Assembly (NCBI RefSeq): GCF_000820045.1
Contig: NZ_CDBJ01000022.1
Span: 1 to 53,945 of the forward strand
Source: Aeromonas rivuli
GTDB lineage: Bacteria > Pseudomonadota > Gammaproteobacteria > Enterobacterales > Aeromonadaceae
Reading direction: 5' to 3'
DNA length: 53,945 bases
The notes under the pieces were generated by a model. It was not told where the DNA came from. It was given only the letters and a program-made list of their open reading frames with translations, and did not search any database. This document shows positions 9,698-16,255 of the stretch, piece by piece (position 1 is the stretch's first letter; each line of letters begins with the position of its first letter). The position numbers and the translations under genes were made by a program.

Positions 9698-10909
9698 CTA
9701 GAAACGATAGGGGAAACGTATCCCTATGTTGTAATCAGGAGCATCAGTCGTCAGCCCTGCCGACCAGTTGACGGCCATGGAGAGCTTGTCTGTCATGGCC
9801 CAGGTCGCCCCCATGCCAAAGCTGGCGGCATTGGCATCAGACCCCGTGACTTTCTCCATGGGGAAGCCTTCGGCGCCTTGCTCGGATTCTTGGGTGATGC
9901 GTTGGTTGATGTTGAATGAGAGGCTGAAACGCTCGTTAAGGGCAAAGGCAACCCCCAGACCATATTCGTACCAGTCACCAATCTGTATGCTGCCGGGCTG
10001 ATCGCCAGGCAGATAGGAGACATCGTCAAAGTCGCCTTTGAGGCTATGGCCATAGTTCAGGTTGGCAAACAAGATGGCAGGGTCCAGGGTTCTGACCACG
10101 GAGAAGCCGGTAGAGAGTTGCCATAGGCCGTTGCCGGTGGCGAGCTCTTTGGGGGTGATCAGGTTGCCAGACTCCGATGTATCCACTCCTATGCCATAGG
10201 GATCTCGGCCGGTCGGTGCCTTGGCCCGTATGTTCCAGACCAGATCGGGCCAATTTTCATCCTCCGCCAGCACCCGATAGTAGACAGCCATGCTCAGATC
10301 GCCCAAGCCGCCATCCGTGACACTCTGCTCTTCGAAATCGCGGCTGGAATTCTCCTTGCCCGTGGTCTGGTAGTTGGTGCTGCGCAGCATGTAGGGTACG
10401 GCCAGCTCCAGTTGCCAGCGATCGTTGAGGGTATAACGAGTGACGAGATCGGCGACCCATTGATCGGAACGTACCCGATCGAGATTGATCTCGCCGAGGA
10501 AGATGGCATCAAGGGCAAGGAAACCACGCAGGGCCAGGTCTTTGCGGTTGTAATGCTGATAGGAGAGCCCGAAGTCCAGCACCCAGGCACGATCGAACAC
10601 ATTATGCTGCTCGATCATCAAGTCTTCCGTGCTGCGCCCCGCCTCCGGGGTACGGCGAGTCGCTTCATTTTGGGGGGCTGATGCGGTGGCGGCCGTACCA
10701 GCCACGGCCCCCGTGGCGGCGGCTGTGCCCGCTGTCTTGCTGGTTTTAACGGCCTCCAGACGCGCTTGTAGCTGATGAAGCGCCTGATTTTGCTGGATAA
10801 GTTGTTGGCGTAGCAGATCGAGTTGCTGTTGCAGTGCCTCTTCTTCCGCACTGGCCGCCCAGCAGCTGAGCGGTGCCAGCGCAATCAACACCATGGCAGA
10901 CTGTTTCAT
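9698..10909 (-). CDS. fapF: FapF-like outer-membrane amyloid transporter
   Basis: 403 residues from the ATG at 10909, chosen because AAGGA is 8 bases upstream and a normal signal peptide follows (cut near CWAAS); a second ATG three codons earlier abuts the ribosome site. After the signal comes a Gln/Leu-rich heptad segment (residues ~20-55), predicted coiled coil, then a low-complexity Ala/Thr linker, then a beta-barrel with alternating aromatic strands ending in a terminal Phe (FPYRF), as in outer-membrane proteins. This is the plan of Pseudomonas FapF, where a coiled coil and plug precede a 12-strand barrel that secretes Fap subunits. Its place at the end of a C39-peptidase/repeat-protein operon supports the call. 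It is read from the sigma-54 promoter at 14235-14250 through the inter-cistronic terminator after fapC. Confidence 0.82.
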   Translation of the reverse strand: MKQSAMVLIALAPLSCWAASAEEEALQQQLDLLRQQLIQQNQALHQLQARLEAVKTSKTAGTAAATGAVAGTAATASAPQNEATRRTPEAGRSTEDLMIEQHNVFDRAWVLDFGLSYQHYNRKDLALRGFLALDAIFLGEINLDRVRSDQWVADLVTRYTLNDRWQLELAVPYMLRSTNYQTTGKENSSRDFEEQSVTDGGLGDLSMAVYYRVLAEDENWPDLVWNIRAKAPTGRDPYGIGVDTSESGNLITPKELATGNGLWQLSTGFSVVRTLDPAILFANLNYGHSLKGDFDDVSYLPGDQPGSIQIGDWYEYGLGVAFALNERFSLSFNINQRITQESEQGAEGFPMEKVTGSDANAASFGMGATWAMTDKLSMAVNWSAGLTTDAPDYNIGIRFPYRF

Positions 10910-10989
10910 CGGATCCATCCTTGTTGTTTATTGTCTTTGTATCAGCGCCATCCAATGGAGCAGAATCAATCAGCAAGGGTTTACTTACT

Positions 10990-11649
10990 TTAACGGGAGA
11001 GCCAGATCCGAGTCTGATTGAGTGCCCGTAAACCATCTCCTCTGACGCGATTAAGCTGCAATAAGCCCCGGCTGAAGTTGTCTCCTCGCAGACTCTGTTC
11101 CAGTTGAACATGCCCATCGGCCGAGTTTAGTTGCAGTCCCGCATAATTTCCCGAGACCCGGTAGCTAGCCGTACCAAGAGATCCCTGACTTTCATAATTG
11201 CCACTGTTTACGCTCTGGCCCGTCACCGGTGGCGCTGTCAAGGTGATGCCGGTCTGGTTGACCGAGCTATTACCACTACCTTGAAGCTGCACCACTTGAA
11301 CCAGACCCGAGCCATTGATGTTGCTGGCGGCAGGCGCGGACACAGCCGCTTTTGCATCATTTTTGATGCGGATGTCGAGATTGGGGTGATTCTGGATGAC
11401 GCTCAGGGTCAGATTCATGGCTGCCGTCTGCTGTGCCTGAGCGGTGGTCAGGGTCGAGATAAACTCGATGCCGAAATAACGGATCCCCTGAGGCCCGGCG
11501 TAACGACCGCGCAGATTGGCGAGTTCACTGTCGCCAAGCTCGGGAGCGAAATGCTCCGACAGGTTGGCCAGTGGATCCGAGGCTGCCAGCGCAGGGCCGG
11601 TCATGCCTGCAAGCAAGCAGGCGAGCCAAACGGAATGTAGGTTGCTCAT
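10990..11649 (-). CDS. fapE: FapE-like secreted accessory amyloid protein
   Basis: 219 residues with a signal peptide (cut near ALAAS). The mature N-terminus has DSELANLRGRYAG followed by YFGIEF, which I associate with FapE and related secreted proteins. The rest is Asn/Gln/Ser-rich and beta-prone, with no enzyme motif and no cysteine in the mature part. In Pseudomonas, FapE is a minor component found with the fibrils and secreted via FapF. It begins 7 bases after the fapD stop, so it is translationally linked to fapD. The ELANLRG motif resembles the leader recognised by C39 peptidases; see findings. Assignment rests on context as much as on sequence. Confidence 0.72.
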   Translation of the reverse strand: MSNLHSVWLACLLAGMTGPALAASDPLANLSEHFAPELGDSELANLRGRYAGPQGIRYFGIEFISTLTTAQAQQTAAMNLTLSVIQNHPNLDIRIKNDAKAAVSAPAASNINGSGLVQVVQLQGSGNSSVNQTGITLTAPPVTGQSVNSGNYESQGSLGTASYRVSGNYAGLQLNSADGHVQLEQSLRGDNFSRGLLQLNRVRGDGLRALNQTRIWLSR

Positions 11650-11656
11650 AACTGCC

Positions 11657-12334
11657 TCACATTAGCTCCCTGTGCTGAAAACCAAACTCCAGCAGGGAGG
11701 TCTCGTTGATGGGCGCAAACAGGCCATCTTTTCCTCGCACTGACAGAGGGGGGGATGGATTGGCCAGGGGAGCGTCCGGACGATATCCGGATCCAATCAC
11801 CGCCAGCAGGATCCCGTTCCAGCTCTTCTTGAACTCATCAAACGAGATAATGCGATTTCCCAGGGCGGGATCGGCCAGATAGACGCGATCTTGTCGATCA
11901 ATGGCGCGCAGTACGGCGAAGTGCTGATAGCCACGAATATTGAGTAACACTATGGTCGGCACTCTCACCTGGCGCAGCTTCTCGTCACCAAGTCGATAGC
12001 CCCTGACCCGCATGCCGAGCATTTGCAGATACTGCTTCATGTCGAGCATGGAAAATCCATAACGCTGTACCAAAGCCGGATCGGCCATGGCCATCATGCC
12101 ATCCATGACCCAGCGTTCATTGGTCACCTGGCCGTAGGAGTAACGCAATATGGTTGCCACGGCAGCGGCGCCGCAGCTGAAATCCGTATGTTGACGCTCG
12201 ATATTGGCGAAGCGCCGTTCCATGATGCTCTGCACCGGCTTGTTGAAGTCGCCAAGGGCCGGGAGATGTTCCCCTATGGGCAGATTGGCCGCCCAGGCAC
12301 CCTGACAGAGACACAAGATTAGTAGCCAGCGCAT
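11657..12334 (-). CDS. fapD: FapD-like C39 (papain-fold) peptidase
   Basis: 225 residues with an N-terminal signal (cut near AWAAN), so it works in the periplasm. Catalytic residues are all visible: oxyanion Gln48 and Cys54 in Q-H-T-D-F-S-C-G-A-A-A, His138 in GYQHFAVL and Asp155 in LADPALG. This is the C39 bacteriocin-processing fold without the ABC-transporter part, as in Pseudomonas FapD, which is required for Fap secretion. The start has an excellent ribosome site (AGGAGG, 5 bases). It follows fapC across a strong terminator hairpin, so its expression probably depends on read-through. The roughly 40-residue Pro-rich tail after the catalytic domain is of unknown use. Confidence 0.9.
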   Translation of the reverse strand: MRWLLILCLCQGAWAANLPIGEHLPALGDFNKPVQSIMERRFANIERQHTDFSCGAAAVATILRYSYGQVTNERWVMDGMMAMADPALVQRYGFSMLDMKQYLQMLGMRVRGYRLGDEKLRQVRVPTIVLLNIRGYQHFAVLRAIDRQDRVYLADPALGNRIISFDEFKKSWNGILLAVIGSGYRPDAPLANPSPPLSVRGKDGLFAPINETSLLEFGFQHRELM

Positions 12335-12352
12335 CGTCTCCTCCTCGCGTGT

Positions 12353-12376
12353 AAAAAAGGGGGCCTGAAGCCCCCT
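12353..12376 (-). terminator. Inter-cistronic terminator between fapC and fapD
   Basis: On the minus strand: arms AGGGGGC and GCCCCCT around a 5-base loop, followed by TTTTTT. It starts 11 bases after the fapC stop and lies before the fapD ribosome site. It is a textbook intrinsic terminator inside an operon, expected to give partial termination. Confidence 0.88.
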
Positions 12377-12387
12377 GTGCAGACTGA

Positions 12388-13491
12388 TTACTTGGCGAAA
12401 CCTGCGGCCAGCGAGAGGTTGTTCGCTTGCAGATTGTTGGTGCCAGATGCCACGTTCACCCCAATGTTGCCCACGGCGCCATTGAAGGCCCCACCATTGA
12501 TGTTGGCGTGGTTGAAGGTCTCACGACTGGTGTAGGTGTTGACCACAGGAATGTAGCCAGACACAGAACCGCTCAGCTTGATATCACCCTCTTCCTCGAA
12601 CTCGAACTTGCCAGGGTTTTTCTTGTTATCGTTATCGAAGTCGATATGACCAAGCTGTTTTTGTGCCCCGGGGTTGTGATCCCCGTCTATCCATACTTCC
12701 GGATAGACATCATTGGACTGCTTGCTATCGCCCTCATAGCTGCCATGAGCGTTGAGCTTCAGGTAAACAGGGTTGTAGGCCACTGTTTTGGTTGCACTCA
12801 GGCTGGTGTTGGAGGTGGCGTTGTGGGATACGTTCTGGCTATTGGCGACTGTGGCCACGGCCATGTTGCCAGTGGAGACAGTGGCGGCCATGTTATTGGC
12901 CTGGACGTTACCCGAGCCGGAAACCACGTTCACCCCGATATTGCCTGCAGCGTCTTTGAAGGCGCCATCGCCGATGCCAGATTTGTTCTGATGACCCATG
13001 TTGGTGGTCAGGTTATGACCGGCACTCTGATCGGAGAAGATCTCTGCATCAGATGATCCACCGGCAGAACCGCTTTGGCCCGGGTAACCACGACCCATGA
13101 CGAACTCGGCGTCAACTGAATCGTAGGCTGCAAGGGAGGCGCTGTTGCCCTGCACGTTGGAGTCACCGGCGGCCACGTTGGCGCCGACGTTACCTGCCGC
13201 CCCTTTGAAGGAGTTATCGATCTGGCTCTTGTTTTCGGTTCTGTAGTTGGAGGTGCCAATCATAGAACTGGATTGCTGGTTATCCACCACCGCCATACCC
13301 AGCTTGTTGACATTGATGGATCCGCCGACGTTGACCCGTCCTTCATATTCAACATCCACTTCAACCTTGACCTTCTTGGTCAGGGTGGCGCCCGTTTCGT
13401 CCCTGTCACCGCCTCTTTCATTGGCGAATGCGGTACCCGACATGGCCATGACGACCGCGGCGGCTAATGAGCTGTATATAAGTCCACGCAT
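12388..13491 (-). CDS. fapC: FapC-like major functional amyloid subunit, three repeats
   Basis: 367 residues from the ATG at 13491, preceded by GGAGAG at 7 bases. Two earlier in-frame ATGs (13506, 13518) give worse signal peptides. Residues 1-23 are a signal peptide ending in AFA. Three imperfect repeats follow: residues ~92-122, ~175-205 and ~334-363, each with the core G-N-(V/I)-G-(A/V)-N-V..G..N-(V/L)-Q-(G/A)-N-(N/S). They are joined by linkers of about 52 and 129 residues; the second is acidic and Asp/Gly-rich. This repeat/linker plan is that of Pseudomonas FapC fibril subunits. The protein has no cysteine, so it lacks the CXXC motif reported for Pseudomonas FapC. It is transcribed from the sigma-54 promoter and followed at once by a terminator, suiting high-level production. 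Confidence 0.85.
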   Translation of the reverse strand: MRGLIYSSLAAAVVMAMSGTAFANERGGDRDETGATLTKKVKVEVDVEYEGRVNVGGSINVNKLGMAVVDNQQSSSMIGTSNYRTENKSQIDNSFKGAAGNVGANVAAGDSNVQGNSASLAAYDSVDAEFVMGRGYPGQSGSAGGSSDAEIFSDQSAGHNLTTNMGHQNKSGIGDGAFKDAAGNIGVNVVSGSGNVQANNMAATVSTGNMAVATVANSQNVSHNATSNTSLSATKTVAYNPVYLKLNAHGSYEGDSKQSNDVYPEVWIDGDHNPGAQKQLGHIDFDNDNKKNPGKFEFEEEGDIKLSGSVSGYIPVVNTYTSRETFNHANINGGAFNGAVGNIGVNVASGTNNLQANNLSLAAGFAK

Positions 13492-13614
13492 AATGAGTCT
13501 CTCCATTGAGCTTGCCATGGGGGCCTCACCTGTGACTCCTGTATCCGCGCTCCGATCTCTTGAGCATCGGGCATGGCGGTGAAGTGTCAGGTTTAACCTC
13601 CTGTCCCTGCGGCA

Positions 13615-14196
13615 TCAAGGCGATGCCGTTACTGCACCTGTCAAAGGCAGGGAAACCATGTTTACCGCTTGATTCCCTAGTCCCGTGACCTGATTGACCT
13701 GAATGACTCCCTTGCTTCCTGCGAGGGCGTTGCCATCCAGATAAATACTGCTTGTCGTATTCGCCGGTACCTTGCCAGTGGGCAATGTCGCGACGCTGGT
13801 ACTGAGATTGATATCGGTCACCGCGCCTACCCCAGTGTCATCCCCAAGGGATAGTGCAAATGCGTTTACCTGTTGATTGGCTTCCCCTGCTCCTTGGTTG
13901 ATGCCAATGAGCCCCTTGCTTTGGGTCAGTGCGGAGTCGTAAATGGCAACGCGCTGGTTTCCATTGAGGGCAGAGATAGCCTGGGTTTGCTGACTGAACT
14001 GGATGATGGCAGGACCCGAGATTGCGATGGCGGCAAGATTTCCTTGTTGGTTATTGTTGCCGGACACCATATTCACCCCCATGCTTCCTCTGATATTACT
14101 CAGAGCCTGCTGGCCTAAATTGACCTGGTTTTCAGCTCTGGTTGGGGCTGTGAATAGCAATAAAACATAAGCAGCCAATGCAATATATTTTTTCAC
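13615..14196 (-). CDS. fapB: FapB-like minor amyloid protein (first gene of the fap operon)
   Basis: 193 residues from a GTG start at 14196 (GGAGA 6 bases upstream), giving a clean signal peptide cut near TRA. An ATG at 14253 is open but lies inside and upstream of the sigma-54 promoter, so it cannot be the start of this transcript. Three short repeats are visible at residues ~31-58, ~89-116 and ~157-184, with the pattern L..(I/S)(R/K)G..G(V/I)N...G..NQQ.N. They are closely related to the FapC repeats but with short linkers. In Pseudomonas FapB is a nucleator-like minor subunit and FapA a small chaperone-like protein; repeat content favours FapB. No separate fapA is present. Distance to fapC is 123 bases. 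Confidence 0.72.
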   Translation of the reverse strand: MKKYIALAAYVLLLFTAPTRAENQVNLGQQALSNIRGSMGVNMVSGNNNQQGNLAAIAISGPAIIQFSQQTQAISALNGNQRVAIYDSALTQSKGLIGINQGAGEANQQVNAFALSLGDDTGVGAVTDINLSTSVATLPTGKVPANTTSSIYLDGNALAGSKGVIQVNQVTGLGNQAVNMVSLPLTGAVTASP

Positions 14197-14234
14197 TCTT
14201 TCTCTCCATGCGATAAGAGGGGCGAAAGAGGTAA

Positions 14235-14250
14235 AGCAATGCTTGTGCCA
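14235..14250 (-). promoter_or_regulatory. Sigma-54 (RpoN) promoter of the fap operon
   Basis: On the minus strand the sequence reads TGGCAC-AAGCA-TTGCT, a near-perfect -24/-12 element with GG and GC exactly 12 bases apart. Transcription should begin near 14224, leaving a leader of about 28 bases before the fapB GTG. The divergent neighbour is a sigma-54 activator with an intact GAFTGA motif. Confidence 0.92.
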
Positions 14251-14303
14251 CAACGTAAGCTATTGTTTTTTAATTTGTAATTTATTGTTTGTTATGTCAT
14301 TTA

Positions 14304-14319
14304 ATCTCACCAGTGAGAT
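14304..14319. promoter_or_regulatory. Palindrome, candidate upstream activator site
   Basis: ATCTCAC-ca-GTGAGAT, 7-2-7 symmetry, in an AT-rich region 54 bases beyond the -24 box and about 80 bases upstream of the expected fap start site. Position and symmetry fit an enhancer site for the divergently encoded activator; autoregulation is also possible. Confidence 0.5.
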
Positions 14320-14562
14320 ATGGTTTTTTTTATAATGAATAAGCTTTTGTTTATTTTGGAATTTATTGTTTCTCAGTATTAAATCTCGATTCTCATTGTT
14401 GTTGTGTCATGAGCCTATATCCGGAGTAGGTTATAGTTATCCCGTTTCAGTTCATCTAAATGGTGCCGTTTGATATCAGATTTTTTATTTCTACCTGTAT
14501 ACCGATAGCAAGGTGGTTGCAGGTTAGCGTCACAATCGGCACGAGCGACAGGAGGGTTCAAC

Positions 14563-15864
14563 ATGCAGGAGGAAGCACTGCTGGTTATCAATCCGTGTGC
14601 TGCGTTGGAGTCGTTGCTTGCTCAGGGGGAGTGGCGTTTATCTCGGGCCCGCTCGTTGAGCGCGGCGGAGGAGAAGTTGCATCATGGTAATTTCCCTCTG
14701 GTATTAGTGGCGATTGTTCCACAGCAGAATGAGGCCCTGCGTGCGCTCATTGCCCAGCACCCAAACCGTCTCTGGATAGGGCTGGTCGATAGGGATCTCT
14801 TGGCATCTGAGCCGGTGCGCAATCTGCTGGCGGCCTGTTTTCATGATTTTCATACCTTCCCATTGGATCCGACCCGCCTTTGTCACAGCCTGGGTCATGC
14901 CTTGGGAATGGCTCGACTCATCGAACGGCAGCGACCCAAATTGCCAGACAAGATGCGGTGTATTCAGGGACAAAGTGACGTCATCCTCCGGCTCAGGGAG
15001 CAGATGGGCCGTCTGCAACACTGTCGTCTGCCGGTGCTGGTGACAGGGCCAAGCGGTACGGGCAAGGAGCTGGTGGCGCGCGAGCTGCACTACGGCATCT
15101 TTGGGGAAGAGAGCCCCTTCGTGGCAGTCAACTGTGGCGCCATGCCTCATCAACTGATCCAGTCCGAGCTGTTTGGTCATGTGAAAGGGGCTTTCACAGG
15201 GGCTCAGGCTCACAAGATTGGCAAGATAGAGGCGGCCGATGGTGGCACCCTGTTTCTTGATGAGATTGGCGAGCTGCCCCTGGAGGATCAAGTCACTCTA
15301 CTGCGCTTCTTGCAGGAGCAGTGTATCGAGATGGTCGGCAGCCACGCCTCGCGTAGCGTCGATGTCAGGGTGATAGCCGCGACCAATATAGATGTAGAGC
15401 AGGCGGTTGCGCAGGGGCGTTTTCGTGAGGATCTCTACTATCGATTGAATGTCGTGCGTCTGAGAACCCCTGCGCTGCGGGATCGCAGAGATGATGTGCA
15501 ACTGCTCGCGGATGAGATACTGGCAGAGGTGCGCGGTGCGCGGCCGCTGGTCTTTTCTCTGCAGGCGCGTCATGTCATGCAGGCTTATGGCTGGCCCGGC
15601 AACGTGCGTGAGTTGCACAACAGGATACAGCGTGCCGCCGTCATGTGCGAAGGCTCGCTCATTGAAGCGCAGGATCTGGAGCTTTCCCACACTGATACCC
15701 TGCTGTTTGATGGTTCGCTCAAGGCGGCTCGCGAGGCGGCCGAGCGCCTGGCTTTGCAGCAAACACTCGCCCGTTTTCCCGATCGCCTTGAGGAGGTTGC
15801 CCGCCAGCTTGCCATCTCTCGGGCAACCCTCTATCGCCTGCTGGATAAGCACGACCTGCTGTAA
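14563..15864 (+). CDS. VpsR-like sigma-54-type transcriptional activator, divergent from fap
   Basis: 433 residues with AGGAGG 7 bases before the start. Residues 1-125 form a receiver-like domain without the phospho-acceptor: the beta-3 strand reads FPLVLVAIVP, with Ala50 where Asp is expected. The AAA+ domain (about 135-365) has Walker A GPSGTGKE (162-169), GAFTGA (209-214), Walker B GTLFLDEI and the PGNVREL region. A Fis-type helix-turn-helix ends the protein (EVARQLAISRATLYRLL). A degenerate receiver on an NtrC-type activator is the layout of Vibrio VpsR, a c-di-GMP-responsive biofilm regulator. Unlike factors that lost sigma-54 contact, the contact loop here is intact. It is divergently placed from a sigma-54 promoter, so the fap operon is the obvious target. 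No partner kinase lies nearby. Confidence 0.88.
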   Translation: MQEEALLVINPCAALESLLAQGEWRLSRARSLSAAEEKLHHGNFPLVLVAIVPQQNEALRALIAQHPNRLWIGLVDRDLLASEPVRNLLAACFHDFHTFPLDPTRLCHSLGHALGMARLIERQRPKLPDKMRCIQGQSDVILRLREQMGRLQHCRLPVLVTGPSGTGKELVARELHYGIFGEESPFVAVNCGAMPHQLIQSELFGHVKGAFTGAQAHKIGKIEAADGGTLFLDEIGELPLEDQVTLLRFLQEQCIEMVGSHASRSVDVRVIAATNIDVEQAVAQGRFREDLYYRLNVVRLRTPALRDRRDDVQLLADEILAEVRGARPLVFSLQARHVMQAYGWPGNVRELHNRIQRAAVMCEGSLIEAQDLELSHTDTLLFDGSLKAAREAAERLALQQTLARFPDRLEEVARQLAISRATLYRLLDKHDLL

Positions 15865-15962
15865 CACTGCCGTCACAGGGGAGAGGCATCATCATGAGGT
15901 AACCTTGAGGGTGTGCTGCAACAGGCTCCCCAATCAGAATCCGCGTCATACAGGAGCCTCCC

Positions 15963-16151
15963 ATGGCCTGGTATCTTGCTAGCCTGTTTGTCTTGTTGTT
16001 GACCCTGCCCTGGTGGCCGCTGCCCAATTGGTCCGTGGCGCCCGTCCTCCAAGGGGATATGCAGCCCGCTGCCATGGAGCGTATCGAGCGCCAGCACTGG
16101 CTGCTGGCCCAGACAACCGCCCCGGCCGCATTGACCGCCAGCAACCCCTGA
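15963..16151 (+). CDS. Small single-span membrane protein downstream of the fap activator
   Basis: 62 residues with a good ribosome site (AGGAG about 6 bases before ATG). Residues 3-21 are strongly hydrophobic (SLFVLLLTLPWWPLP), and the rest is polar with no known motif. It lies 98 bases after the activator and before a terminator, so the two may be co-transcribed. I do not recognise it. It could be a small regulator or envelope factor tied to the fap locus, or simply a lineage-specific membrane peptide. Confidence 0.55.
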   Translation: MAWYLASLFVLLLTLPWWPLPNWSVAPVLQGDMQPAAMERIERQHWLLAQTTAPAALTASNP

Positions 16152-16175
16152 TGCCTTTGACCTCCCGATAAACAG

Positions 16176-16200
16176 CGAGGCCACCCTTTGGGTGGCCTCG
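16176..16200 (+). terminator. Terminator hairpin between the fap regulator block and ggt
   Basis: Perfect 11-base arms CGAGGCCACCC and GGGTGGCCTCG with a TTT loop. Only two T follow directly. It can serve the plus-strand unit and the converging ggt gene. Confidence 0.75.
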
Positions 16201-16255
16201 TTGGTATGGGGTCTCGTTAGCCCGCATGATGCATGGATGGGGTCATGATCCTGCG

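Noticed and set aside
13519..13614. A separate fapA gene between fapB and fapC
   Set aside because: The gap between the two genes is too short and holds no start with ribosome site.
14197..14253. Longer N-terminus for fapB starting at the ATG at 14253
   Set aside because: It overlaps the sigma-54 promoter and would begin upstream of the transcript; the GTG at 14196 has a better ribosome site and signal peptide.
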